From JBBRLA01 sp038231615 (GTDB lineage: Bacteria > Myxococcota_A > Polyangia > Palsa-1104 > JAEUJZ01): 17,937 nucleotides of DNA. Positions 6,570-13,643 of the stretch are shown piece after piece. Numbering within the stretch: the stretch's first letter is position 1; each line of letters starts with the position of its first letter. The DNA is taken from NCBI GenBank assembly GCA_038231615.1, contig JBBRLA010000095.1, positions 1 through 17,937 of the forward strand, written 5' to 3'. The notes beneath the pieces are model-generated. The model was not told where the DNA came from. It searched no databases and was given only the letters and a program-made list of their open reading frames with translations. The translations under genes were made by a program, and so were the position numbers.

Positions 6570-8321
6570 ATGGCCCGTCTGCGACAGCGTGAACCCGGAT
6601 CTTCCCCGACCCCAAAAATGGGGAAGGAGGGCGTGCCGCGGGCTGGCAAGGCGATCCTGACCCAGGTTTCGACGGACCTGGCGAAGCTCCTGCGGGCGCG
6701 GAGCTTCTGTCCTGGGGCGCTGACCGCTCCGCTTTTGGCGCGGCTGACCGCCAACCTGCAGGCCGTCGGCGGGACCCTAGACCCGGCGGCCCTGGCCTTC
6801 ATCGGCGAGGGCACGCCGCCCGCGGATCGCCCCTCGATCGGCGCCGGAGATGAAGCCGGTACCCTGGGGCCGCGGAGCTTCGGTTTCCTGAACAACGTGG
6901 ACGGCACGGCGCCGCTCCTGGCGCCGCTTTCGGAGCGACCGCGCCTGGGTGGGGTCGCGCTGGTGGTGCCGCGGCGGGACGCGCTGCCCGAGGTGGTGCC
7001 GCTCCTGTGCCGGCGTCGTTTGGGTATCTCGTGGCTCATCTCGGTGGGCGATGGCGACCCGGCGGACGTCATCCGCTTCCTGTCCGTGGACCCGGCGACC
7101 ACCGGCATCCTGGTGGCGCTGGGGCGGGGGGCGCGCGCCGCGACCTTGCACGAGGTGCTGGGCAGCAAGCAGGCCGCGCTTTTGGAGCTTCAGACGGGCG
7201 CCGGGCCGGGCCGGGAAGGCACCCTGTGCCGGGCGGTGGCGCGGCGGGCCGGGGTGGCGGCGGTGTCGGGGCTGGAGGAGTGGCTGGCCCATGGGGCGCT
7301 CTTCGACGCGGCGGCCAAAAGCGGGGCGTCCGCGGGAAGCAAGCGGACGCGGGCGCAGGTGGTGGTCATCGGTGCCGGCGGGGACTTCGTGGCCGCCGAG
7401 GCACAGCGGGCCCGGCTGGGGACGCCGCTGCGGGTGGAGAGCGACGACCCCGGGGGACTTGCCGCGACCCTGGCGCAGGCGGCGCTGGACGCCGACCTGG
7501 TGATCCTCTGCGGCGACCCGGAGACGACCGCCGAGGTCACCGCGCCGCGGCCGACGCTGCGGGTGGACCCGTCGCAACCCGAGCGCCTGAGCGCGCTGTT
7601 CCGGGCGGTGGCGGAGCGCCCCCTTGTGCCGGCCGATCGCAAGCCGATGCCGGTCAAGGCCGACGCCGACAAGGTGGCTTCCCTGATGGCCGACCTGCCG
7701 CCGCCGCTCTATGTCGGGGGCAGCATGGTGGTCGACGAGGCGCTCTCGGACCATGACGCCAAGCGCCTCCTGCGCAGCTTTGGGGCCCGGGTGTCGCGAC
7801 AGGCGCCGGCCAACACCATCACCGCGGTGGTGCGGGTGGCGGCGCAGATCGGGCTGCCGGTGGTGCTGGTGGTACCCGAGTCGGCGCTGCGGGCGGCCAT
7901 CGACTCGGCGGGCAAGGAAGAGCTTTTGGCCGATGAGGAGCACGTCTGTCCCACCCAGCCCGACCTGAAGCGGCAGGCCACCCTGCTCCTGTCGCGGGTG
8001 CCGCACATCCTGGTGCGCGAGAAATTTCCCGATCAACCCCGGGTGCGTCTGACGGTGACCCAGGAGCGGTCCCTGGGCGGGCTGATGCGCCTGGGGGGCG
8101 AGGCGGCCATGCTGCCGGTGCAGCGTTGCGAGGCGCGGGAACTGGCAGAGCCCTTGGCGACCCAGCACGACTTCGACGACCGCAAGCTGGTGGAGCTGAT
8201 CGGGCAGATCTCGGCCTGCGCCAGCGAGCACCCGGTGACGCTCGACCTGGAGCTTCATCTGGGAGACCAGCCGGCGGTGGTGCGGGCTTCCGGGGTGTTG
8301 AAGCGGCAAAAAGGCAAGTAG
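6570..8321 (+). CDS. ADP-forming acyl-CoA synthetase-like protein, probable pseudoenzyme
   Basis: The 583-aa product keeps the domain order of ADP-forming acetyl/acyl-CoA synthetases (fused alpha-beta). A remnant CoA-binding domain ends in TLGPRSFGFLNN (99-109; family LGPNCLGxxN). The first ligase domain (about 127-245) has GVALVVPRRDALPEV and WLISVGDGDPADVIRFLSVDP. The second ligase domain is at about 260-335 (VVVIGAGGDFVAAEA). An ATP-grasp region (about 390-575) begins LSDHDAKRLLRSFGARVSR. The catalytic His of the SHTG loop is absent (QTGAGPGREGTL, 208-219). The ATP-grasp Lys and HKSDVGGV loop are replaced (LPVVLVVPESAL, 429-440). It therefore probably binds a CoA ester or nucleotide, or acts as a scaffold, without making acyl-CoA, which is inference. 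It starts 3 nt after the EtfB-like stop; ATG at 6618 is an alternative start. Confidence 0.78.
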   Translation: MARLRQREPGSSPTPKMGKEGVPRAGKAILTQVSTDLAKLLRARSFCPGALTAPLLARLTANLQAVGGTLDPAALAFIGEGTPPADRPSIGAGDEAGTLGPRSFGFLNNVDGTAPLLAPLSERPRLGGVALVVPRRDALPEVVPLLCRRRLGISWLISVGDGDPADVIRFLSVDPATTGILVALGRGARAATLHEVLGSKQAALLELQTGAGPGREGTLCRAVARRAGVAAVSGLEEWLAHGALFDAAAKSGASAGSKRTRAQVVVIGAGGDFVAAEAQRARLGTPLRVESDDPGGLAATLAQAALDADLVILCGDPETTAEVTAPRPTLRVDPSQPERLSALFRAVAERPLVPADRKPMPVKADADKVASLMADLPPPLYVGGSMVVDEALSDHDAKRLLRSFGARVSRQAPANTITAVVRVAAQIGLPVVLVVPESALRAAIDSAGKEELLADEEHVCPTQPDLKRQATLLLSRVPHILVREKFPDQPRVRLTVTQERSLGGLMRLGGEAAMLPVQRCEARELAEPLATQHDFDDRKLVELIGQISACASEHPVTLDLELHLGDQPAVVRASGVLKRQKGK

Positions 8322-8355
8322 CGGAAACCGGCCTCCATCGGGCGCTGGGGATGGG

Positions 8356-9024
8356 TCAGGGAACCAATGTTACTTCGCACAATTGTGAACCTCCGTTAAA
8401 GAGTTGCTCAAAAGCGTCTCCCTCGGCGAGCAGCACCAGCCCCGGCTCAAACCAGGAAAGCACTTGGAGAATCTGCCGGTACTGCAAAAGGAGGCCAGGC
8501 CATTTCCAAATCGGCTCGTAATGAGCGGCACGATTCCGGAGCCGGCGGATCGGCTGCAGAGTGGCCGCAGCAGTACGACGGGTCCGATCTCGACGCGGCA
8601 TATTAGGAAAAACTGCCTTCAATAGAGCTGGCCAAAGAGTGCCCTCGTAATCTCTGCTCAGCAGGCTGGTCCAGAAAGCGAAGCTCAGTTCGGCAACTAC
8701 AGCATCTGGATGCGCCTGCTTATCACGCCTGGCAAGCTCACCCTGTGCCGCTCGCACGGTTGCTGTCTCTCGCTGCCCCAGTACCGATGGCTGGCACATA
8801 TACCAGCCTGTGCTTTTACAGTAAGAGGTCAGGGCATTGTGAAGACTGTTGCGGAGCGCTATTTCGAGATGCCCAAGGGCAGGATAGAGTGCCTGGCAAA
8901 GCCTGATGTTCCATTTGTACCTGCCGATGACGACCTGTGGTTCTTCGTCAGGGCGCTGTCTATATGCGCCCAGCCTTGGCGCAGACAGCACGTTGATGAG
9001 CGCAGCGAATGAAAGGTCTTGCAT
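8356..9024 (-). CDS. Abi-like HEPN-domain protein (abortive infection family)
   Basis: This 222-aa protein resembles the Abi_2/Abi-like family, a HEPN-superfamily group found in phage-defence abortive infection systems. The HEPN RNase motif Rx4H is present near the C-terminus (R163-NRAA-H168, within RRLRNRAAHYEP). A second R..H cluster lies in the N-terminal helix (ALRNSLHNAL, 57-65), typical of this family. It probably acts as an RNase on cellular RNA after phage infection, although activity is inferred. The ATG at 9024 has a clear Shine-Dalgarno (GGAG, 8 nt upstream). Base composition is visibly lower in GC and codon use more mixed than in its neighbours, a sign of horizontal transfer. It is a single gene, convergent with the acyl-CoA synthetase-like gene, and no partner antitoxin is visible. 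Confidence 0.8.
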   Translation of the reverse strand: MQDLSFAALINVLSAPRLGAYRQRPDEEPQVVIGRYKWNIRLCQALYPALGHLEIALRNSLHNALTSYCKSTGWYMCQPSVLGQRETATVRAAQGELARRDKQAHPDAVVAELSFAFWTSLLSRDYEGTLWPALLKAVFPNMPRRDRTRRTAAATLQPIRRLRNRAAHYEPIWKWPGLLLQYRQILQVLSWFEPGLVLLAEGDAFEQLFNGGSQLCEVTLVP

Positions 9025-9076
9025 CGGTCAAGCTCCAAGTCCAATATGTTCATACAGTCCCCGGGCAGTCCTCTCC

Positions 9077-9125
9077 CAGCAGTCGCGCATGCGCGATTGC
9101 TGGTGATGACCCCGGGGTTTTTTTT
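9077..9125. repeat. 26-bp near-perfect palindrome, CCCCGGGG and T8 tract
   Basis: Positions 9077-9102 form a palindrome of 13-nt arms with one mismatch, centred on CGCATGCG. CCCCGGGG (9110-9117) and a run of eight T (9118-9125) follow. It resembles a factor-independent terminator in plus-strand sense, but no plus-strand gene ends here. It lies between the Abi gene promoter side and a truncated restriction gene, so it may be the scar or end of an acquired element. Confidence 0.55.
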
Positions 9126-9227
9126 CGGCTGGCCCCCACGAACTTCAGAGGCCGAAGAACGGATCGCATATGTGGAAATGTTTCCACTTCTGCATCGGTG
9201 TTCAGTGCTGCCCTACGCCGGCCCGGA

Positions 9228-9518
9228 TCATCGGCTTCGGCAGGAAGGCGCCTCACGCTCCGGGACGGTACCGGAAGATCCTCCCCTTTGGGCCTGCATG
9301 CGGACCGGCCCGAAGGACACGATCTCCTGCAGGGCGGGTTGGCGAGAAAGCAAGAGCCCCCCGATGGGAAATCCGCGCCAGATGCTATCGAAAAGAGCCA
9401 GGACATGCCTGGATCGCCACTTCAGCGTGCGCTGGAAAAGCGGCAGCCGGACGCGCCCGTCGCGTACCCACCCGACGATCTGCTCGATGCTGAGCGCCGC
9501 GGCTTCGGGGTGCTTCAA
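9228..9518 (-). pseudogene. Truncated GmrSD/DUF262-type restriction protein N-terminus
   Basis: Ninety-six codons match the start of the DUF262 (GmrS-type ParB/sulfiredoxin-like) domain: SIEQIVGWVRDGRVRLPLFQR, then LALFDSIWRGFPIGGLLL and SFGPVRMQAQ. Full proteins continue into the conserved DGQQR motif, which is missing, and no other frame downstream resumes the domain. GmrSD-family enzymes cut modified phage DNA. A TTG at 9518 overlaps the stop of the transporter gene (TTGA), and no ATG or GTG start exists in frame. I read it as a remnant of a defence gene, though a short expressed product cannot be excluded. Confidence 0.65.
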
Positions 9519-10816
9519 GCCGGCCCCTCTTTCGGCATCGCCGCCTTTAGCCGGCGGATCTGCACTGCCAGGATGGCCGCGGCGGCCAGCGAGGTCGCCA
9601 CCAGGATGGCGAAGAAAAGGTGGTGCGGCATGCGGTCCCAGTACACCACCAGCTCGCCGGAGATCTTGTTGCCGACGGCGGTGGCCACGAACCACACGCC
9701 CATCATCACCGCGGTCATGCGCCGCGGCGAGAGCTTGGTCACCATCGACAGCCCCATCGGCGACAGGCACAGCTCCCCGAGAGTCACCACGAAGTAGGCC
9801 GCCACCAGCCACAGCGCGCTGACCTTGCCCGTGTCCCCGCCGGACAGCGAGGCCCCCATCATGACCAGGAACGACGTGGCGGTCAGTACCATGCCCAGGC
9901 CGATCTTCCCCGGCGTCGAGGGCTCCAGCCCGCGCTTGCGCAGGGCCGAGAAGAGCCCCACCAGAAGCGGCGTCAGCACGATGACGAAGAAGGGGTTGAT
10001 GGCGGCGAACTTGGCCGGGTCGTTCAAGAGCCAGCCCCCGTGGCTGCGGTCGGTGTTGTCGCGGGCGAAGAAGGTCAGCGTGGTGCCGTTCTGGTGAAAC
10101 GCCACCCAGAAAAACATCACGATGGCGCACATGATGATGAGCGCGCGGATGCGCACTCGCTCGACCTCGGGCGGGTCGCGGCGGTCCTCATACTCTTTGG
10201 GCAGGGGCACGTCGAGCACGGCGGAGACGCTGGATCGCTGGTCGGCCACCGCCAGGTGGCGCCCCAGGGCGACGAAGATGATGAGCCCCACGATCATCCC
10301 CACGCCGCCGCTGGCGAAGGCCGCGTGCCAGCCCATGCGCAGGCGCATCTCGCTGGCCACGAAGGGCGAGAAAAGGGCGCCGAAGTTTATCCCCATGTAA
10401 AAGATGCTGAAGGCGGAGTCCTTGCGCGCGTCCCCCTGCGGGTACAGGTTGCCCACCAGCGTCGAGATGTTCGGTTTGAAAAGGCCGTTGCCGATGATGA
10501 GGATGCCCAGCGAGACGTAAAACACCTTCATGTTCTGCGTGCCGAGGAGCAGGTAGCCCAGGGCCAGCAAGGCGGCGCCCATGACGACCGACTTGCGGTA
10601 GCCCAGGTAGCGGTCGGCCAGATAGCCCCCGAAAAGCGGCGACAGATACACCAGGCCGATATAGGTCCCGTAGAGCCGGCCGGAATCTCCCGTGGACATC
10701 TTCAGGTGCTCGTTCAGGTAGAGCGAGAAGATGGCCATCATCAGGTAGTAGCCAAACCGTTCCCACATCTCTGTGAAGAACAGCACGTAGAGCCCTTTGG
10801 GGTGCCGGCCAATCAT
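9515..10816 (-). CDS. Proton-dependent oligopeptide transporter (POT/PTR family)
   Basis: This 433-aa multi-pass inner-membrane protein imports di- and tripeptides with protons. Family signatures are clear: ExxERFxYY at 16-24 (EMWERFGYY, the proton-coupling motif of TM1), the second PTR signature (FSIFYMGINFGALFSP) and GELCLSPMGLS in a late helix. About 12 hydrophobic segments are visible. It is slightly shorter than the 450-500 aa usual in bacteria, but begins and ends normally. An in-frame stop lies just upstream, so ATG at 10816 is the start. The only Shine-Dalgarno (GGAGG, 10833-10837) is unusually far, about 16 nt, and directly abuts a three-codon ATG-AAA-TGG-TGA. It is monocistronic, with a promoter and hairpin in its leader. 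Substrate preference cannot be read from sequence. Confidence 0.93.
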   Translation of the reverse strand: MIGRHPKGLYVLFFTEMWERFGYYLMMAIFSLYLNEHLKMSTGDSGRLYGTYIGLVYLSPLFGGYLADRYLGYRKSVVMGAALLALGYLLLGTQNMKVFYVSLGILIIGNGLFKPNISTLVGNLYPQGDARKDSAFSIFYMGINFGALFSPFVASEMRLRMGWHAAFASGGVGMIVGLIIFVALGRHLAVADQRSSVSAVLDVPLPKEYEDRRDPPEVERVRIRALIIMCAIVMFFWVAFHQNGTTLTFFARDNTDRSHGGWLLNDPAKFAAINPFFVIVLTPLLVGLFSALRKRGLEPSTPGKIGLGMVLTATSFLVMMGASLSGGDTGKVSALWLVAAYFVVTLGELCLSPMGLSMVTKLSPRRMTAVMMGVWFVATAVGNKISGELVVYWDRMPHHLFFAILVATSLAAAAILAVQIRRLKAAMPKEGPA

Positions 10817-10858
10817 TTGTTCACCATTTCATCCTCCTACAGGCATGGGGGGACCTGG

Positions 10859-10894
10859 CAAGCACAAAGTGAAGCAAGGGTCCACTTGTGCTTG
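10859..10894 (-). promoter_or_regulatory. Stem-loop in the leader of the peptide transporter gene
   Basis: CAAGCACAAAGTG (10859-10871) pairs with CACTTGTGCTTG (10883-10894): a 12-bp stem with one bulged A and an 11-nt loop. It sits between the candidate promoter and the distant Shine-Dalgarno. There is no T tract, so it is not a standard terminator. It could be an mRNA stability or translational control element, or an operator. Confidence 0.5.
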
Positions 10895-10929
10895 TCGACT
10901 GGCCTCATGCAACCCAGGTGAACGTGCAC

Positions 10930-10956
10930 ATTCTAGGCGGGTCGTTCCCGCGTCAA
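10930..10956 (-). promoter_or_regulatory. Candidate promoter of the peptide transporter with internal dyad
   Basis: On the minus strand: TTGACG (10956-10951), a 15-nt spacer, TAGAAT (10935-10930). The spacer holds the inverted repeat GCGGG-N5-CCCGC (10937-10951), a possible operator. The spacer is short, so the call is tentative. Confidence 0.4.
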
Positions 10957-11147
10957 ACGTACTGTGATTGTCGTCGCTGTGATGGGACCTGGATCGGGGT
11001 GCGAGCGCCAGGGTGCAAAGACCACAACCCGCCTGAATCCACGAGATGTGTGCAGGTCCTTTACGGCGAAGTTTTTTTGCCCCCGCGGCGAGGTCGACAA
11101 CGCCGTCCCGTCCGTTCAGGCAGAAATCGCCCAGGCGAGCGCTGGTT
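10957..11147. other. Remainder of the intergenic region between transporter and yqgE
   Basis: No gene is supported here. A T7 tract (about 11071-11077) precedes a GC-rich stretch, but no matching stem sits upstream of it. Short open frames on both strands lack start signals and family resemblance. Confidence 0.5.
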
Positions 11148-11750
11148 TTAGGCGCTGACGCCATGGCCGGAGATGATCATTCCGGGCGAAAGGTGAATCC
11201 GTTCCAGTGCCGCGGCCCACATGTCGCCGTCTTCTCGCACGGCCGTATCGAAGAGCAGGCCGGGCCAGCACTCGCCGTGAATCCAGCTTCCCTTCTGAAT
11301 CTCGCTTTCGAGCTGTCCCGAGCCCCATCCGGCGTAGCCCGAAAAGACCGCCAGGGACTGCTCCTTTTGGGCGCCCACGCGCTTTAGCAGAGGGATGCTG
11401 CTGCCCAGGTGCACGCCGGGCGCGACCGTGACGGTTTCCTCCGGGGCGCTTTCCCCGCCCAGAAGCAGGAAGATGCGCTGTGGCTCGCAGGGACCGCCGT
11501 ACCGCACGGGGGGGGCGTCCTCCCGCTGCCAGGACACGCCCAGGGAGGGACACAGGTCGCGGATCGAGACCTCGGCTGGGGGCCCAAGGACGATGCCGAA
11601 GGCCCCGCTCTCGTCGTGCTGCATCATCAGCACCACCATCCGGTTGAAGCGGGGGTCGGGCAGGCGCGGCGTGGCGATGAGCAGCCCACCGGACAGGTGC
11701 TCGGTCATTCCAAGGCTGGGGATTTTCGGCTGGATGGGGTTCGAAGACAT
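11148..11750 (-). CDS. yqgE: YqgE/AlgH family protein
   Basis: This 200-aa protein is a clear member of the YqgE/AlgH (DUF179) family. It has GGLLIATPRLPDPRFNRMVV (21-40), HDESGAFGIVLGPP (45-58), GYAGWGSGQLESE (138-150) and a C-terminal WxxAL. E. coli YqgE is 187 aa, so the length is normal. AlgH was first linked to alginate regulation in Pseudomonas, but the biochemical role is unknown. The ATG at 11750 has GAGGG about 5 nt upstream, a normal Shine-Dalgarno, unlike several neighbours. It is divergent from xthA with a 109-bp shared upstream region. No operon partner is present; in many proteobacteria the neighbour is yqgF (ruvX), which is absent here. Confidence 0.93.
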   Translation of the reverse strand: MSSNPIQPKIPSLGMTEHLSGGLLIATPRLPDPRFNRMVVLMMQHDESGAFGIVLGPPAEVSIRDLCPSLGVSWQREDAPPVRYGGPCEPQRIFLLLGGESAPEETVTVAPGVHLGSSIPLLKRVGAQKEQSLAVFSGYAGWGSGQLESEIQKGSWIHGECWPGLLFDTAVREDGDMWAAALERIHLSPGMIISGHGVSA

Positions 11751-11822
11751 GTGGCCCTCTGCTGGGATGGGACCTGAACCATACCCGACGAAGGCCGGGT
11801 GCGCCGAGTTTTTCGGCCTGGC

Positions 11823-11850
11823 TTGTGCGGCACGGCTCGATAAGTAGTAT
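11823..11850 (+). promoter_or_regulatory. Candidate xthA promoter
   Basis: TTGTGC (11823-11828), a 16-nt spacer, TAGTAT (11845-11850). The -10 ends 9 nt before the ATG, leaving a leader of only about 2-3 nt and no Shine-Dalgarno. Confidence 0.45.
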
Positions 11851-11859
11851 TTTGTCTCG

Positions 11860-12633
11860 ATGCGCATTGTCTCCTGGAACGTAAACGGAATTCGTGCCGT
11901 CTGCCGAAAGGGCTTCTGGGACTGGTTCCAGCAAGAACGGCCGGACGTGCTGGGCCTGCAAGAGACGCGGGCCAAGGAGGAACAGATCCGGGACGACCTG
12001 CCGCTGCCGCGAGGCTTCAAGGGCTGGTTCGCCAGCGCCGAAAGGAAAGGCTACAGCGGCACGGCGATCCTGTCGCGGCGCCGGCCGCAGCACTACCGGG
12101 CCGACCTGGGGGTGCCGGCGTTCGACGCCGAGGGGCGAATCCAGCAGTTCGATCTGGGGGACTTCGTGATCTTCAACGTGTACTTCCCGAATGGCTCGGG
12201 GGTAAACCGGGACAACAGCCGGGTGCCCTTCAAGCTGGCCTTCTACCGGCACCTCCTTTACCGCATCCAGGCGCTGCGCCGGGAGGGGCGCGAGGTGGTG
12301 GTCATGGGGGACTACAACACCGCCCACCGGGAGATCGACCTGACCAACTGGCGCAGCAATCGCGGCACCTCGGGCTTCCTTTCCGAGGAGCGGGCCGAGC
12401 TTACCCGCTGGCTGGAAACCGGGCTGGTGGACACGTTCCGGCACATGCACGGGGACATCCAAGGGGCGTATTCGTGGTGGAGCGTGCGCAAGGGCGTGCG
12501 CGAACGAAACATCGGGTGGCGCATCGACTACGTGCTGGTGACCCCTGGGCTCCTGCCGAGGCTGCGGGCGGCGTTCATCCTGCCCAATGTCCTGGGCAGC
12601 GACCACTGCCCGGTGGGAATCGAGCTGGCCTGA
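11860..12633 (+). CDS. xthA: Exodeoxyribonuclease III (AP endonuclease)
   Basis: This 257-aa soluble DNA-repair enzyme of the exonuclease III/APE1 family cleaves at abasic sites and degrades duplex DNA 3'-to-5' in base excision repair. The catalytic and metal residues are all visible: N7 (WNVNGIR), E35 (LQET), Y108 (NVYFPNG), D151 and N153 (GDYNTAH), D223 (GWRIDYVLV), D248 and H249 (SDHCPV). Length matches the family (about 255-270 aa). The ATG at 11860 starts directly at the conserved MRIVSWNVNG and has no Shine-Dalgarno; a TAGTAT box lies 9 nt upstream. It is transcribed alone, divergent from yqgE and convergent with the zinc-ribbon gene. Confidence 0.96.
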   Translation: MRIVSWNVNGIRAVCRKGFWDWFQQERPDVLGLQETRAKEEQIRDDLPLPRGFKGWFASAERKGYSGTAILSRRRPQHYRADLGVPAFDAEGRIQQFDLGDFVIFNVYFPNGSGVNRDNSRVPFKLAFYRHLLYRIQALRREGREVVVMGDYNTAHREIDLTNWRSNRGTSGFLSEERAELTRWLETGLVDTFRHMHGDIQGAYSWWSVRKGVRERNIGWRIDYVLVTPGLLPRLRAAFILPNVLGSDHCPVGIELA

Positions 12634-12685
12634 GGGTGGCAAAGGGCTTTGGATACATCGCCCGACCTACCGACCGACCGGCCGA

Positions 12686-12949
12686 TTATCGCACCGCCGC
12701 CACCAGCGAAAGGGCCATCATCAAGGCCCCGGCCAAAGTGATGTAGAGCCAGTCCACGGACCGCGGTGCCGGGGGGGCCCGGGAAGGCTTCGGCGGCTTC
12801 GGCGGCTCCGGCGGCTCCGCTCCCGACGCCTCTGCTCCCGACGCTGGCACTGGGCCGTGGTAGTGGCACCCCGCCTCGTCCGAATAGATCGGGGCGTCGC
12901 AGCGGGGGCAGCGGTGGGCCCCGCCGGGCTTTCCTGCGGTATCGGCCAT
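12686..12949 (-). CDS. Small zinc-ribbon protein with C-terminal membrane anchor (87 aa)
   Basis: I do not recognise a named family. The N-terminus carries a compact metal-binding motif (CPRC at 14-17, then a C/H pair in AGCHYH at 27-31). A Pro/Lys/Glu/Ala low-complexity linker follows (about 36-62, ASGAE and PPEPPKPPKP repeats), then one transmembrane helix (about 66-84, WLYITLAGALMMALSLVAA) and an Arg end. Topology suggests a tail-anchored protein displaying a zinc ribbon in the cytoplasm. The ATG at 12949 lacks a Shine-Dalgarno but has TATGTT 6 nt upstream. It is divergent from greB, sharing a 60-bp intergenic region. The linker DNA is a degenerate GGCTTCGGC/GGCTCC repeat. Function is unknown. 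Confidence 0.72.
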   Translation of the reverse strand: MADTAGKPGGAHRCPRCDAPIYSDEAGCHYHGPVPASGAEASGAEPPEPPKPPKPSRAPPAPRSVDWLYITLAGALMMALSLVAAVR

Positions 12950-12955
12950 GGCGGT

Positions 12956-12961
12956 AACATA
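12956..12961 (-). promoter_or_regulatory. Candidate -10 box of the zinc-ribbon gene
   Basis: TATGTT on the minus strand, 6 nt before the ATG at 12949. There is no clear -35. The arrangement predicts a leaderless transcript. Confidence 0.35.
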
Positions 12962-12997
12962 GCAAACACTGGATGCTCCCGCCATCGCAGATCCTGC

Positions 12998-13003
12998 TAG
13001 ACT
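12998..13003 (+). promoter_or_regulatory. Candidate -10 box of greB
   Basis: TAGACT, 6 nt before the GTG at 13010. The -35 is weak. No Shine-Dalgarno lies before the GTG, so leaderless initiation is likely. Confidence 0.35.
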
Positions 13004-13009
13004 TCCCCC

Positions 13010-13630
<621 letters not shown>

Positions 13631-13643
13631 AAAGACCCCAAGC

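Noticed and set aside
10832..10837. Three-codon ATG-AAA-TGG-TGA as a leader peptide of the transporter
   Set aside because: The ATG directly touches the GGAGG, too close for initiation. Mentioned only as an oddity.
10829..11164. 111-codon minus-strand frame upstream of the transporter
   Set aside because: It overlaps the yqgE end and the transporter leader hairpin and promoter, and the protein has low-complexity, non-family composition.
12661..12690. GACC-rich repeats between xthA and the zinc-ribbon gene as a terminator
   Set aside because: No stem with a T tract can be formed in either direction.
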